This document shows positions 1 to 6,901 of a stretch of 64,000 bases of DNA, piece by piece (the first letter of the stretch is position 1; every line of letters starts with the position of its first letter). Below the pieces are notes generated by a model. The model searched no databases. It was not told the origin of the DNA and was given only the letters and a program-made list of their open reading frames with translations. The translations under genes were made by a program, and so were the position numbers. Origin of the DNA: Enterococcus malodoratus ATCC 43197 (GTDB taxonomy: Bacteria; Bacillota; Bacilli; Lactobacillales; Enterococcaceae); contig NZ_KE136482.1 in assembly GCF_000407185.1 (NCBI RefSeq), forward strand, positions 992,001 to 1,056,000, read 5' to 3'.

Positions 1-58
1 TTTATCAATTTTTGGTTTGTACCTGACGATTTTTTTGAATAGTTGGTGATACAAAAAA

Positions 59-95
59 GCAGAAACTATCCTATTGATGATAGTTTCTGCTTTAT
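59..95. terminator. Bidirectional rho-independent terminator
   Basis: A perfect 12-bp stem (59-70 with 79-90) encloses an 8-nt loop. A-rich sequence lies on the left and T-rich sequence on the right. It sits downstream of the K+ channel gene on the minus strand and could also stop a plus-strand gene left of the window. Positions 1-54 show nothing else I can support. Confidence 0.75.
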
Positions 96-161
96 GTATG
101 CACAGTTACTTGTTCTATTGATTTGAATTTGCAAAATCGATAAACCTGTCAGAAGACCGTA

Positions 162-527
162 TCACATACTTGAATCTTTCATTTTTTCGTCACTATGCTT
201 TTTTCTTTGATGGTACTCGACTAACGCGCGGTTAAAATTGGCGATCAATGCCGTAATAATCCCAACACCTACCAGCACATACACGATTGAAAAAAGTTTG
301 CCTAAAGCGGTATGGGGCGACAAGTCTCCATAACCGACAGTCGCCAAAGTCATGACTGAAAAATACAACGCGTCTAAATACGTCATCCCTTCAATATTAT
401 GGTAGAAAACCGTCCCAATCATGAGGATGAACAGGACCGCCAGCATAATCGCCTTTTGCTCCTCTTGGCGAAAGAGAATTTTTAAAATATGCCATAAACT
501 TCTAAATAATAGTGCGAATGCAACCAT
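162..527 (-). CDS. Two-TM potassium channel protein (Ion_trans_2 type)
   Basis: Small K+ channel subunit of about 121 residues, expected to assemble as a tetramer in the membrane. The selectivity filter TVGYGD is visible at residues 63-68. It lies between a first membrane helix (about 28-41) and a second (about 78-95), with a hydrophobic N-terminal stretch before them. There is no RCK/TrkA_N regulatory domain, only a charged tail rich in Lys and Asp. An upstream in-frame ATG exists at 548, but the Met at 527 has the better Shine-Dalgarno (AAAGGCGG, 5-nt spacing) and is preferred. A decayed 3' fragment of a second, related channel lies near 11.7 kb. Channel family is secure from the filter; ion preference and role are inferred. 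Confidence 0.85.
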   Translation of the reverse strand: MVAFALLFRSLWHILKILFRQEEQKAIMLAVLFILMIGTVFYHNIEGMTYLDALYFSVMTLATVGYGDLSPHTALGKLFSIVYVLVGVGIITALIANFNRALVEYHQRKKHSDEKMKDSSM

Positions 528-726
528 GAGAACCGCCTTTCTGATCATGCTCGTGCGTTTTGGCTTTCTTATTTCCTATTTTGACCACTTCATTAATATT
601 TTAGCAGATAATGCACATAACCTGAATATCTCAACCAACTATTAATGACCACATTCATTGACTTGCTTGAGTTATAAGCTACCCTTTACCACCATAAATA
701 CTGAACCAACGCGATTTGAAATTAAA

Positions 727-758
727 GTAAACTTTATTTTTTCTTTTTTAAAGTTTAC
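727..758. repeat. Perfect inverted repeat upstream of the K+ channel gene, possible operator
   Basis: Arms of 10 bp, GTAAACTTTA and TAAAGTTTAC, are separated by a 12-nt T/C-rich spacer. The repeat lies in the intergenic region between the channel gene and the large surface protein gene. It could be an operator for a dimeric regulator or a weak hairpin. I cannot assign the regulator. Confidence 0.4.
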
Positions 759-780
759 CTTTTATCCGTTTTATGGCATC

Positions 781-810
781 AAAAAAGCAGCAATCATTAC
801 TGATCACTGC
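781..810 (-). terminator. Rho-independent terminator of the surface protein gene
   Basis: Imperfect 10-bp stem (787-796 with 801-810; 8 of 10 positions complementary, the other two G-U or near-pairs) with a 4-nt loop. On the minus strand it is followed by six T residues. It lies 14 bases downstream of the stop at 824. Confidence 0.7.
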
Positions 811-823
811 CTACTAACTATTT

Positions 824-3346
824 CTATCCATTGATTTTATTTTTGCGTTTCTTCAAATAAATCAAAACAATTCCAACAATACCCATGCCAGCAATGATTG
901 GTAAAACAGTGGATTCTTCTCCCGCTCTCGGGTACGCTTTGACTTGTTTTGGATACGTTTTTGCGTATTTGGGATAGGTCTTCACTTGTTTTATCGCTTC
1001 AGGACTCGTAGGTGTTCCCGTTTCTTGAGTCGGTACCATCACTGCCTGCCATTTTGGATACAGGTTCAAGGATTGCATGATCGGTTGTTTGCTGTCAAAG
1101 GGTTCGGTCAGCTTTTCATCAAGGAACCAACCGGCGAATTTATAGCCTTCGCGTGTAGGATCTTTTAGCTCCGTTAATTGTTCGCCCTCGTTTATTCTGA
1201 CGATTTTTGTTGTCCCATCTGGATAATGGATCGTAATCGTGAGCTGCTGTTTAAGAATATCCACCGTAATATCCGTTGGTTGCACCATTTGGTAGTTCTC
1301 GGCTTCCTTTCCAGCGAGCTGGATAGTAGTCGTAACGGCTTTGTTTTGACCGATCGCCTTATCAGCTATAACTCCTTCTCCAAGTGCGTAGCTGACGTCA
1401 GCTTTATCGGCCTCAATCACACCTGTGAGTTTAGCGTTTGTATCGTCCAATTGTACAACTAATGAGTCGTTGACCGGACGATTAATCGCTTTGACACCAG
1501 TAATCGAAACTTTCTTTTGGTTGATAGTCCCTTGAACCGCACCGATTGTAAGCTTGTAATTTTTGGTTTTAAAGCTTGGTGCAGTTGAGTCCAGAACGGC
1601 TCCTTCGACCCTCACCGGCTTGTTTGTTCCAACTTTTTTATCCGTAAATGCCGCCTTAGCTTTATCGATAGCTAACGCTAACGGTTCTGAACTTAACTGC
1701 CGATCGAATGTCAGATTAGTCGGTTGCAGAAGCTCCGCATCTGTCTTTCCGTTGTACGTTTTATTTGCTGTCTGCAAGCCGTTGACCGTGATCGATCGCG
1801 GTGTGATCGTTCCTGCAGCTTCATGGGTGTACGAAGGAACGACCTGATAATTCTCACTATCAGCGCCCGATAAACGAGTCTCGGCCGCTAAAATTTCTTC
1901 TGTGTAGCTGCCTGTATCCTTGTCAGCAGATTTGTGATTAACTGTCACCTGATCGCCAGAAATCAAGTTGGCCGGTCTTCCGATAAAGGTTAACTCAGTA
2001 CCATCATATTCTTTACTGGCGGGTTCCCAATTAATCTTGCTGACCTGTTTCGGGGTAATCGTAAACGTCTCGCCATTCGCGATGTCTTCTTCATAACCAG
2101 GGAATTCCGTAGTTTCAGGATAGTGATACTTCACGGAAAGATTGTATACACCAGCGTTTCGCGGTTGTTGCACACTTGCTGCTTCGACCCCTCTTTGATA
2201 ATAGAAGTCCACATAGTCCTTCCAGGCATCAGGAATAGCTGAAAAGGGTGTCTGCGGATTCCCATCGTAAGTCACGGGCGCTGTTTGACCTGCAGCTGCC
2301 AATAGGTCCTCTATCTGAGAATTTTTGATTACTGTCGCCGATCCCACTGATGAGGGAATCATACCGCCATTTTGGTAAATGAAGCCATTCGATAAATCTT
2401 TTACCAGGCCGCTATTCATCGAAACAATTGATCCTCCGGACATCGTATTGATTGTTCCGCTATTAAAAATACCCAAGATGCCCCCGGTCATTGAGTCGAT
2501 TTCACTAGGAGAAATCATAGCTTCTACGAGTCCGCCATTTAAATTCCTGATTTTTCCGCCAGTGAGATTTACGATGGAGCCGCCGTTCATTGACTCAATC
2601 GTCCCACCAGCAAATGTTCCTAGACTGCCTGAGTTCATCGCGGTGATCAGTGTTCCGAAAGTCACAATCGTGATACTGCCGCCATTCAAATTTTTAATGA
2701 TCCCATTTTTGACGGTTCCCATTTGTCCGCCATTTTCTATAATATCAATCGTGCTATCTTGAAATTTATTAATAACACCTCCAGTTACTCTACCTATTTT
2801 ACTGTTAAAAATGACTGACTGGATTTCGCCACCACTCATCGCAGTGACTGTTCCGCCAACCACTTCCGCAATGGTTCCGCCAGTCATCTCTGTGATCGTT
2901 GCATTTGATACATGATCTCCAATCGATCCGCCAGCAACCAATTTATAGAATTTTCCTGATGTTGTTGCATTCAAATAATTAGAAACAATTATTGGATTAT
3001 CCGCCGAATCACCCGTCCCATTCTTAGGAGAAGCCTCTGGAACTGCCCTTGTATTAACGGTTTGCCGATCATTTTCTGCTTGTATACTCGCCTCATCTGA
3101 TGAGGCGGAAGTAGAATTCCGATCAACGGCTGATGTTTCACTCGATGATGATATTTCCGTGTTTTCCGAAGACTTTGCGGCTTCTGTTAACGAATTCGAT
3201 GATTGCTTTACCGTGTTTATACTTTGACTGATCTGGGTTTCGGTCGGTTCCGTTTGGGTCCCCGCATAAATAGTTTGCGCCGGTAAGAAACTATGATGCA
3301 GCAGAATCGTTAACGTCCCAATGACCGCCCACTTCCTTTTTTTCAT
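824..3346 (-). CDS. Large cell-wall-type surface protein with beta-solenoid repeats, MBG/YDG-like and Listeria-Bacteroides repeat domains
   Basis: Predicted secreted, probably sortase-anchored protein of 840 residues. A signal peptide (about 1-29) is followed by a Ser/Thr-rich linker to about 115. Residues about 125-340 are a short-period repeat built on GG-[TS]-I and a hydrophobic position every 8-10 residues (such as MTGGTI, MSGGSI, MNGGSI), which suggests a beta-solenoid. Then come MBG/YDG-type modules (about 340-690, with GTITPRSITV-like boundaries) and a Flg_new/Listeria-Bacteroides repeat containing REGYKFAGWF (about 700-765). The C-terminus has three YPK/YPR motifs, a YPRAGE sequence, a hydrophobic helix and a KKRKNK tail. 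That is sorting-signal architecture, but with Tyr for Leu and Ala for Thr compared with LPxTG. A GGAGG site precedes the ATG. Function is probably adhesion (inference). Confidence 0.8.
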   Translation of the reverse strand: MKKRKWAVIGTLTILLHHSFLPAQTIYAGTQTEPTETQISQSINTVKQSSNSLTEAAKSSENTEISSSSETSAVDRNSTSASSDEASIQAENDRQTVNTRAVPEASPKNGTGDSADNPIIVSNYLNATTSGKFYKLVAGGSIGDHVSNATITEMTGGTIAEVVGGTVTAMSGGEIQSVIFNSKIGRVTGGVINKFQDSTIDIIENGGQMGTVKNGIIKNLNGGSITIVTFGTLITAMNSGSLGTFAGGTIESMNGGSIVNLTGGKIRNLNGGLVEAMISPSEIDSMTGGILGIFNSGTINTMSGGSIVSMNSGLVKDLSNGFIYQNGGMIPSSVGSATVIKNSQIEDLLAAAGQTAPVTYDGNPQTPFSAIPDAWKDYVDFYYQRGVEAASVQQPRNAGVYNLSVKYHYPETTEFPGYEEDIANGETFTITPKQVSKINWEPASKEYDGTELTFIGRPANLISGDQVTVNHKSADKDTGSYTEEILAAETRLSGADSENYQVVPSYTHEAAGTITPRSITVNGLQTANKTYNGKTDAELLQPTNLTFDRQLSSEPLALAIDKAKAAFTDKKVGTNKPVRVEGAVLDSTAPSFKTKNYKLTIGAVQGTINQKKVSITGVKAINRPVNDSLVVQLDDTNAKLTGVIEADKADVSYALGEGVIADKAIGQNKAVTTTIQLAGKEAENYQMVQPTDITVDILKQQLTITIHYPDGTTKIVRINEGEQLTELKDPTREGYKFAGWFLDEKLTEPFDSKQPIMQSLNLYPKWQAVMVPTQETGTPTSPEAIKQVKTYPKYAKTYPKQVKAYPRAGEESTVLPIIAGMGIVGIVLIYLKKRKNKING

Positions 3347-3671
3347 TGAAGTTCCTCCTCTAAATCGTTCTTTTTCAAATAAAAATCCTATTAATAAAGA
3401 AATTAATTTTCTCTTATCTTTATTTTAATTTGTATGAAGCGAATTTCGTTCACTAAGATAAGCTTATTATACCCAAAATTATTACTTATTTTAATCAAAT
3501 TGGGTTTTTGGTAATATTTCTATAATTCCGATCAGAAAAAAATGTTTTTTGACTATTCTTCAATAGAAATCATTTTGGAGCTAAATCACTAGATCATCCG
3601 CTATATAAGTTTCTTTGCTACTACTTTGTTCTCTTGCCTGCTAAAATAAAGACGTAAAGGAAGTGTTCGAG
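3347..3671. other. Intergenic region, no gene recognised
   Basis: About 325 bases of AT-rich sequence between two divergent genes. It must hold promoters for both the surface protein gene (minus) and the DUF488 gene (plus). A loose repeat ACCCAA...TTGGGT followed by five T residues lies near 3470-3520. It is too weak to call as a terminator. Confidence 0.4.
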
Positions 3672-4022
3672 ATGTTGCAAATAAAAAGAGCTTATCTTCC
3701 AGCGAGTGATTCAGATGGTTTTCGTGTACTGGTTGATCGCTTATGGCCGCGGGGAAAATCCAAAGAGACCGAGAGCATTGATTTGTGGTTAAAGGAGATC
3801 GCTCCAAGTTCCGAGTTAAGAAAATGGTTCAATCATGAAGCGGAAAAATATCCTGTCTTCGCGACTAAGTATCGTGAAGAACTGCAATCAGGTACGCAAA
3901 AAGAGGCTTTGATTAAACTAAAATCCACTATCAAAGAACACGAAATAGTGACTTTGATCTACGGCGCAAAAAATGAGATTCAAAACAACGCACAAGTATT
4001 GTACGAACTGCTAAACAAATAA
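3672..4022 (+). CDS. DUF488 family protein (YeaO-like)
   Basis: Protein of 116 residues matching the DUF488/YeaO family: an N-terminal IKRAY, then VDRLWPRG (about 20-27), W-x-KEIAPS and a C-terminal region with LIYGAKN. The family's function is uncertain. The longer reading from a GTG at 3663 is less likely, because AAGGAAG gives good spacing to the ATG at 3672. The gene stands alone and shares a terminator with the convergent napA gene. Confidence 0.85.
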   Translation: MLQIKRAYLPASDSDGFRVLVDRLWPRGKSKETESIDLWLKEIAPSSELRKWFNHEAEKYPVFATKYREELQSGTQKEALIKLKSTIKEHEIVTLIYGAKNEIQNNAQVLYELLNK

Positions 4023-4023
4023 A

Positions 4024-4067
4024 AGCAGGAAAAACCGCCGAGTATGGCTGGTTTTTCCTGCTTTTTT
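4024..4067. terminator. Bidirectional terminator between the DUF488 gene and napA
   Basis: A perfect 13-bp stem (4024-4036 with 4050-4062) is followed by a T run on the plus strand and preceded by As that serve the minus strand. It separates two convergent genes. Confidence 0.85.
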
Positions 4068-4075
4068 CGTTCACT

Positions 4076-5224
4076 TTAAGAATAGATCTTCTTCGTAAAA
4101 TATTTCAATAAAAACGGTGATGATAGGGTCGTAAACAAGATTACGAGAATAAAGGCGGAGTAATATTCCTTAGTGACGAGCTGGGCCTGATAGCCTAGCT
4201 GCACGATGATCAAAGCCATTTCTCCTCTTGAGATCATCCCTGATCCCACCATCAAACTGCTGTGATTACTAAATCCCGCAAGCTTACTGCCGATAAATCC
4301 GCCAAGAAGTTTTGAGATAATCGCAAGAATCGTCACTATTACAATCAGCAGCAATTGATTACTAATCCCATTAAAGGATATTTCCAAGCCGATACTGACA
4401 AAAAAGACGGGAATAAATACCGCATATCCGATCGCTTCGACATTGTGCTGAACATCTTTCCAAACGTTCGTCTGACCAATCGCGACACCTGTAAAGAAGG
4501 CCCCAATTACCGAACTCAATCCGATAAAATCAGCCAAGTAAGACATACTCAAACATAGAATCAGCGAAACAATGATCACTGAAGACTCCGCCAGCAATTT
4601 TTTACTAAGTCTCATCAAATAAGGCGCACCCCACCGAATCAAGAAAAAGATCGCCGCAAAGAACAGAACCTGTTCGATCAGCATGATTCCAAGCGGATTG
4701 TCATTACCGCTTTTCGCGCCTAAGAAAGACATACTTAAACTTACAATCAATACGACTAAAATATCATCCACCACAGAAGCCCCGAGAATCGTTGAACCTT
4801 CCTTGGTATTGATCACATTCAGCTCTTTCAACACTTCGACCGAGATCGAAACGGAGGTCGCCGCCAAAATCAAACCTAAGAAAAAGGATTCGTTCCAAGC
4901 GATATGAAACACATTTCCGCCTAAAGTTCCTAATAAAACAGGAAACACGATTCCTAAGACCGCCACATACATTCCCGGTCGGAAGTATTTTCGCAGCAGC
5001 GAGAGATCACTCTCAATTCCGGCTAAAAACATTAGTAAAATCACACCGATCTCAGAAAAATCCTCCACTAAAATATCTGGATGAACCAATTTTAGGCCGG
5101 CACTTCCTAATAAAATTCCGACAAGCAATTGCCCGATCACCGCAGGTATGCCAAATCGTCGTGAAAAATGACTGGCAATCGTGGTGCTGATCAAGATCAA
5201 ACATAAAACACCAATAAATTCCAC
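4076..5224 (-). CDS. napA: Na+/H+ antiporter NapA (CPA2 family)
   Basis: Integral membrane cation/proton antiporter of about 382 residues with around a dozen hydrophobic segments. It exports Na+ in exchange for protons. The paired aspartates of the ion-binding site are in GASVVDD (about residues 153-154). The sequence follows the E. hirae NapA protein, as I recall it, almost segment for segment (EFIG start, VIGQLLVG, VLKELNV, SRGEMALI, LKYFTKK end). An ATG at 5233 sits directly on the GAGGGG ribosome site. A GTG at 5224 gives normal spacing and the expected Met-Glu-Phe-Ile-Gly start, so I prefer it. The gene is monocistronic, with a terminator shared with the DUF488 gene. Confidence 0.93.
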   Translation of the reverse strand: MEFIGVLCLILISTTIASHFSRRFGIPAVIGQLLVGILLGSAGLKLVHPDILVEDFSEIGVILLMFLAGIESDLSLLRKYFRPGMYVAVLGIVFPVLLGTLGGNVFHIAWNESFFLGLILAATSVSISVEVLKELNVINTKEGSTILGASVVDDILVVLIVSLSMSFLGAKSGNDNPLGIMLIEQVLFFAAIFFLIRWGAPYLMRLSKKLLAESSVIIVSLILCLSMSYLADFIGLSSVIGAFFTGVAIGQTNVWKDVQHNVEAIGYAVFIPVFFVSIGLEISFNGISNQLLLIVIVTILAIISKLLGGFIGSKLAGFSNHSSLMVGSGMISRGEMALIIVQLGYQAQLVTKEYYSAFILVILFTTLSSPFLLKYFTKKIYS

Positions 5225-5352
5225 TTTCTTCATCCCCTCAGATTAATAACATTACTAGTGTTTAGTACATACTTATCAAGGATAGCGAAAAAAGTATAGA
5301 AAGAAAAATAATCCGATTCTACGAATTCAGAAAACAGGTGTGTATATCTAGC

Positions 5353-5396
5353 TTAAAAATACCTTCGAACTTTCAAGCGATAACGCCGATAGCCTT
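5353..5396. repeat. Left copy of 44-nt direct repeat flanking the toxin block
   Basis: These 44 bases match 11759-11802 with a single mismatch (T at 5371, C at 11777) in the same orientation. The right copy is the last 44 bases of the methyltransferase-like gene, so the left copy is a displaced gene end upstream of napA. This is the pattern left by integration into a gene 3' end or by a duplication. The rest of 5234-5592 is AT-rich and holds the napA promoter region and the toxin terminator. Confidence 0.85.
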
Positions 5397-5524
5397 TTTC
5401 AAATTTTTTTTAAATATAACAAGTTTCTGTTCCTAAATGACAAGCTTTCCCTTCTACTTCTCTGTTCACTTTCTTCTGCCAAGTGTGCAGTAGACTTATA
5501 TCACCTAGTTGTACCTGTGCAGGA

Positions 5525-5555
5525 CGAAAAAAAGGAATCGAATAACTCGATTCCT
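5525..5555 (-). terminator. Terminator of the toxin-like gene
   Basis: The 9-bp stem AGGAATCGA/TCGATTCCT (5533-5541 with 5547-5555) has a 5-nt loop and is followed on the minus strand by seven T residues. The same stem sequence recurs at 11596-11618 at the other end of the block. Confidence 0.8.
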
Positions 5556-5592
5556 AAGACGATACGGTCGTTTTCCTATTTGATATGTTTAT

Positions 5593-6813
5593 TTAAGCAA
5601 GACCTTCTGTTTTGGCTACAGGATCTTCTATAGGTTTGACAGTTAGACCTAAAAGACCTTTAGAAAATTCATATGAATTCTTCCAATGCTCTTTAGCCGT
5701 ATTTATATTAGCGCGAATCTCAGATGAATTAATTTTATCAGTAGAATCCTCTAGCCTCTCCTTAAGATTTTTTAATTCTCCATTGAACAAATTCCAAGAA
5801 GTTAAAAATGTGATAGTTTCGGCTATAGCTTTATCAGCACTTTTTTGTACATCACTTACCGATAAACTTAAAGCTGTTAGCGCTGCTAATGTACCATCGA
5901 GTTGGCGAATCTTGTCCTCTTGTTTTGCAATTTCTCTACGTGCTTCTTTAACTTTCGCCTCATATACTCCCCAAGATATTGCGCCGCCAGCAGTTAAAAG
6001 GACTCCCACACCTACTAATATCCCTCCAGCAAGTTTTGTCACAAATGTAGGTTCAGGAATTACTAACAGCCCCAAGCCAGCAATTACTATACCTGATCCA
6101 ACTCCGACCAATACTTGTCCGGTTCCAACATATGTTTTATATTTTTCTATCTCATCACTACATTTCTTTTTCAAATCATCAGCTGTCTTCTTGTCAGAAT
6201 CAATAATTCCTTTCTCAGTAATTATTATATCTGATTTTTTCTTTAGATTTCCGTTGGCTTTCGAAAACTCATTGATCCATGCCTTCAACTTTCCCTCGCA
6301 CAACGTTACATTTTTAACAATATCATCTGTTTTTTTGATTAGCATTGATAAACCGCTCGCTATGTTCTTCCTATCCTTCTCAGACTTAATGTCTTCAAAC
6401 GGAGCATATTTTTTTAGGATTTCATTGATTTCACTAGTAACATTTGAAAATAGCGGTACAAAGGCTAAAACAGAACGGGGTATTGAATTCGTAATTTCTG
6501 CTGCTAAATCTGTATTCCATTTATTTGATACTGTCTGCACTCCTTTGTATACATCCTGTAACTCCTCATACCATTTTGGTTTAGGAGTCACTGGATTAAA
6601 GATGGAGTTTTGTATCGCAGTACACGACTCTGTTATTTGTTTCAACGATAAATAGGCAGTCGCAATTTGAACATTCTGTGCCTCATCAGCGCCTAATGTT
6701 AATTCAGACTCATTGCTGTTTAATAAGACAATTTTTTTTGACGGGTTTCCATCAACTATAGTAGCAAACTCTTGAGGAACTATAAATTTTCTAAGTTCGC
6801 TATCATCTGGCAT
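5593..6813 (-). CDS. Alpha-pore-forming-toxin-like protein (XaxA/YaxA, ClyA superfamily)
   Basis: Protein of 406 residues without a Sec signal. It has long amphipathic helical stretches (about 45-230 and 285-385) around one hydrophobic hairpin at about 232-285, rich in Gly, Val and Leu and broken by IPEP. That is the layout of ClyA-type alpha-pore-forming toxins. The post-hairpin motif ALSLSVSD (about 314-321) resembles the ALSLSFSD segment I recall from Yersinia YaxA/Xenorhabdus XaxA. Length also fits that family's A subunit (about 400). HBL/NHE enterotoxins are the main alternative, but they normally carry signal peptides. No B-subunit gene is visible. The ATG has no clear Shine-Dalgarno, and translation may be coupled to a tiny upstream ORF. 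It lies 88 bases downstream of the secreted modular protein gene and has its own terminator. Confidence 0.65.
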   Translation of the reverse strand: MPDDSELRKFIVPQEFATIVDGNPSKKIVLLNSNESELTLGADEAQNVQIATAYLSLKQITESCTAIQNSIFNPVTPKPKWYEELQDVYKGVQTVSNKWNTDLAAEITNSIPRSVLAFVPLFSNVTSEINEILKKYAPFEDIKSEKDRKNIASGLSMLIKKTDDIVKNVTLCEGKLKAWINEFSKANGNLKKKSDIIITEKGIIDSDKKTADDLKKKCSDEIEKYKTYVGTGQVLVGVGSGIVIAGLGLLVIPEPTFVTKLAGGILVGVGVLLTAGGAISWGVYEAKVKEARREIAKQEDKIRQLDGTLAALTALSLSVSDVQKSADKAIAETITFLTSWNLFNGELKNLKERLEDSTDKINSSEIRANINTAKEHWKNSYEFSKGLLGLTVKPIEDPVAKTEGLA

Positions 6814-6830
6814 TAAAACAGATTCGTCAT
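6813..6830 (-). other. Five-codon mini-ORF overlapping the toxin start (TAATG), possible translational coupling
   Basis: An ATG at 6830 opens a five-codon frame (MTNLF) whose TAA stop shares its last A with the toxin ATG. A weak AGAG-type ribosome site lies about 8 bases before the mini-ORF, while the toxin ATG itself has none. This may be chance. Confidence 0.3.
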
Positions 6831-6901
6831 TCTATTCACTCTTTTCTTTTATGTTATAAAAAACTTGACAACAAAATTCTTTGTCTGCTATCACAATTAC
6901 G

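Noticed and set aside
2379-2762. 127-codon plus-strand frame within the surface protein gene
   Set aside because: Antisense to the GG-rich repeats; the Pro/Ile-rich pattern is a mirror of the repeat codons.
5612-6655. 347-codon open frame on the plus strand opposite the toxin-like gene
   Set aside because: It is the antisense shadow of a well-structured gene, is rich in Ser and Phe without a recognisable fold, and has no ribosome site.
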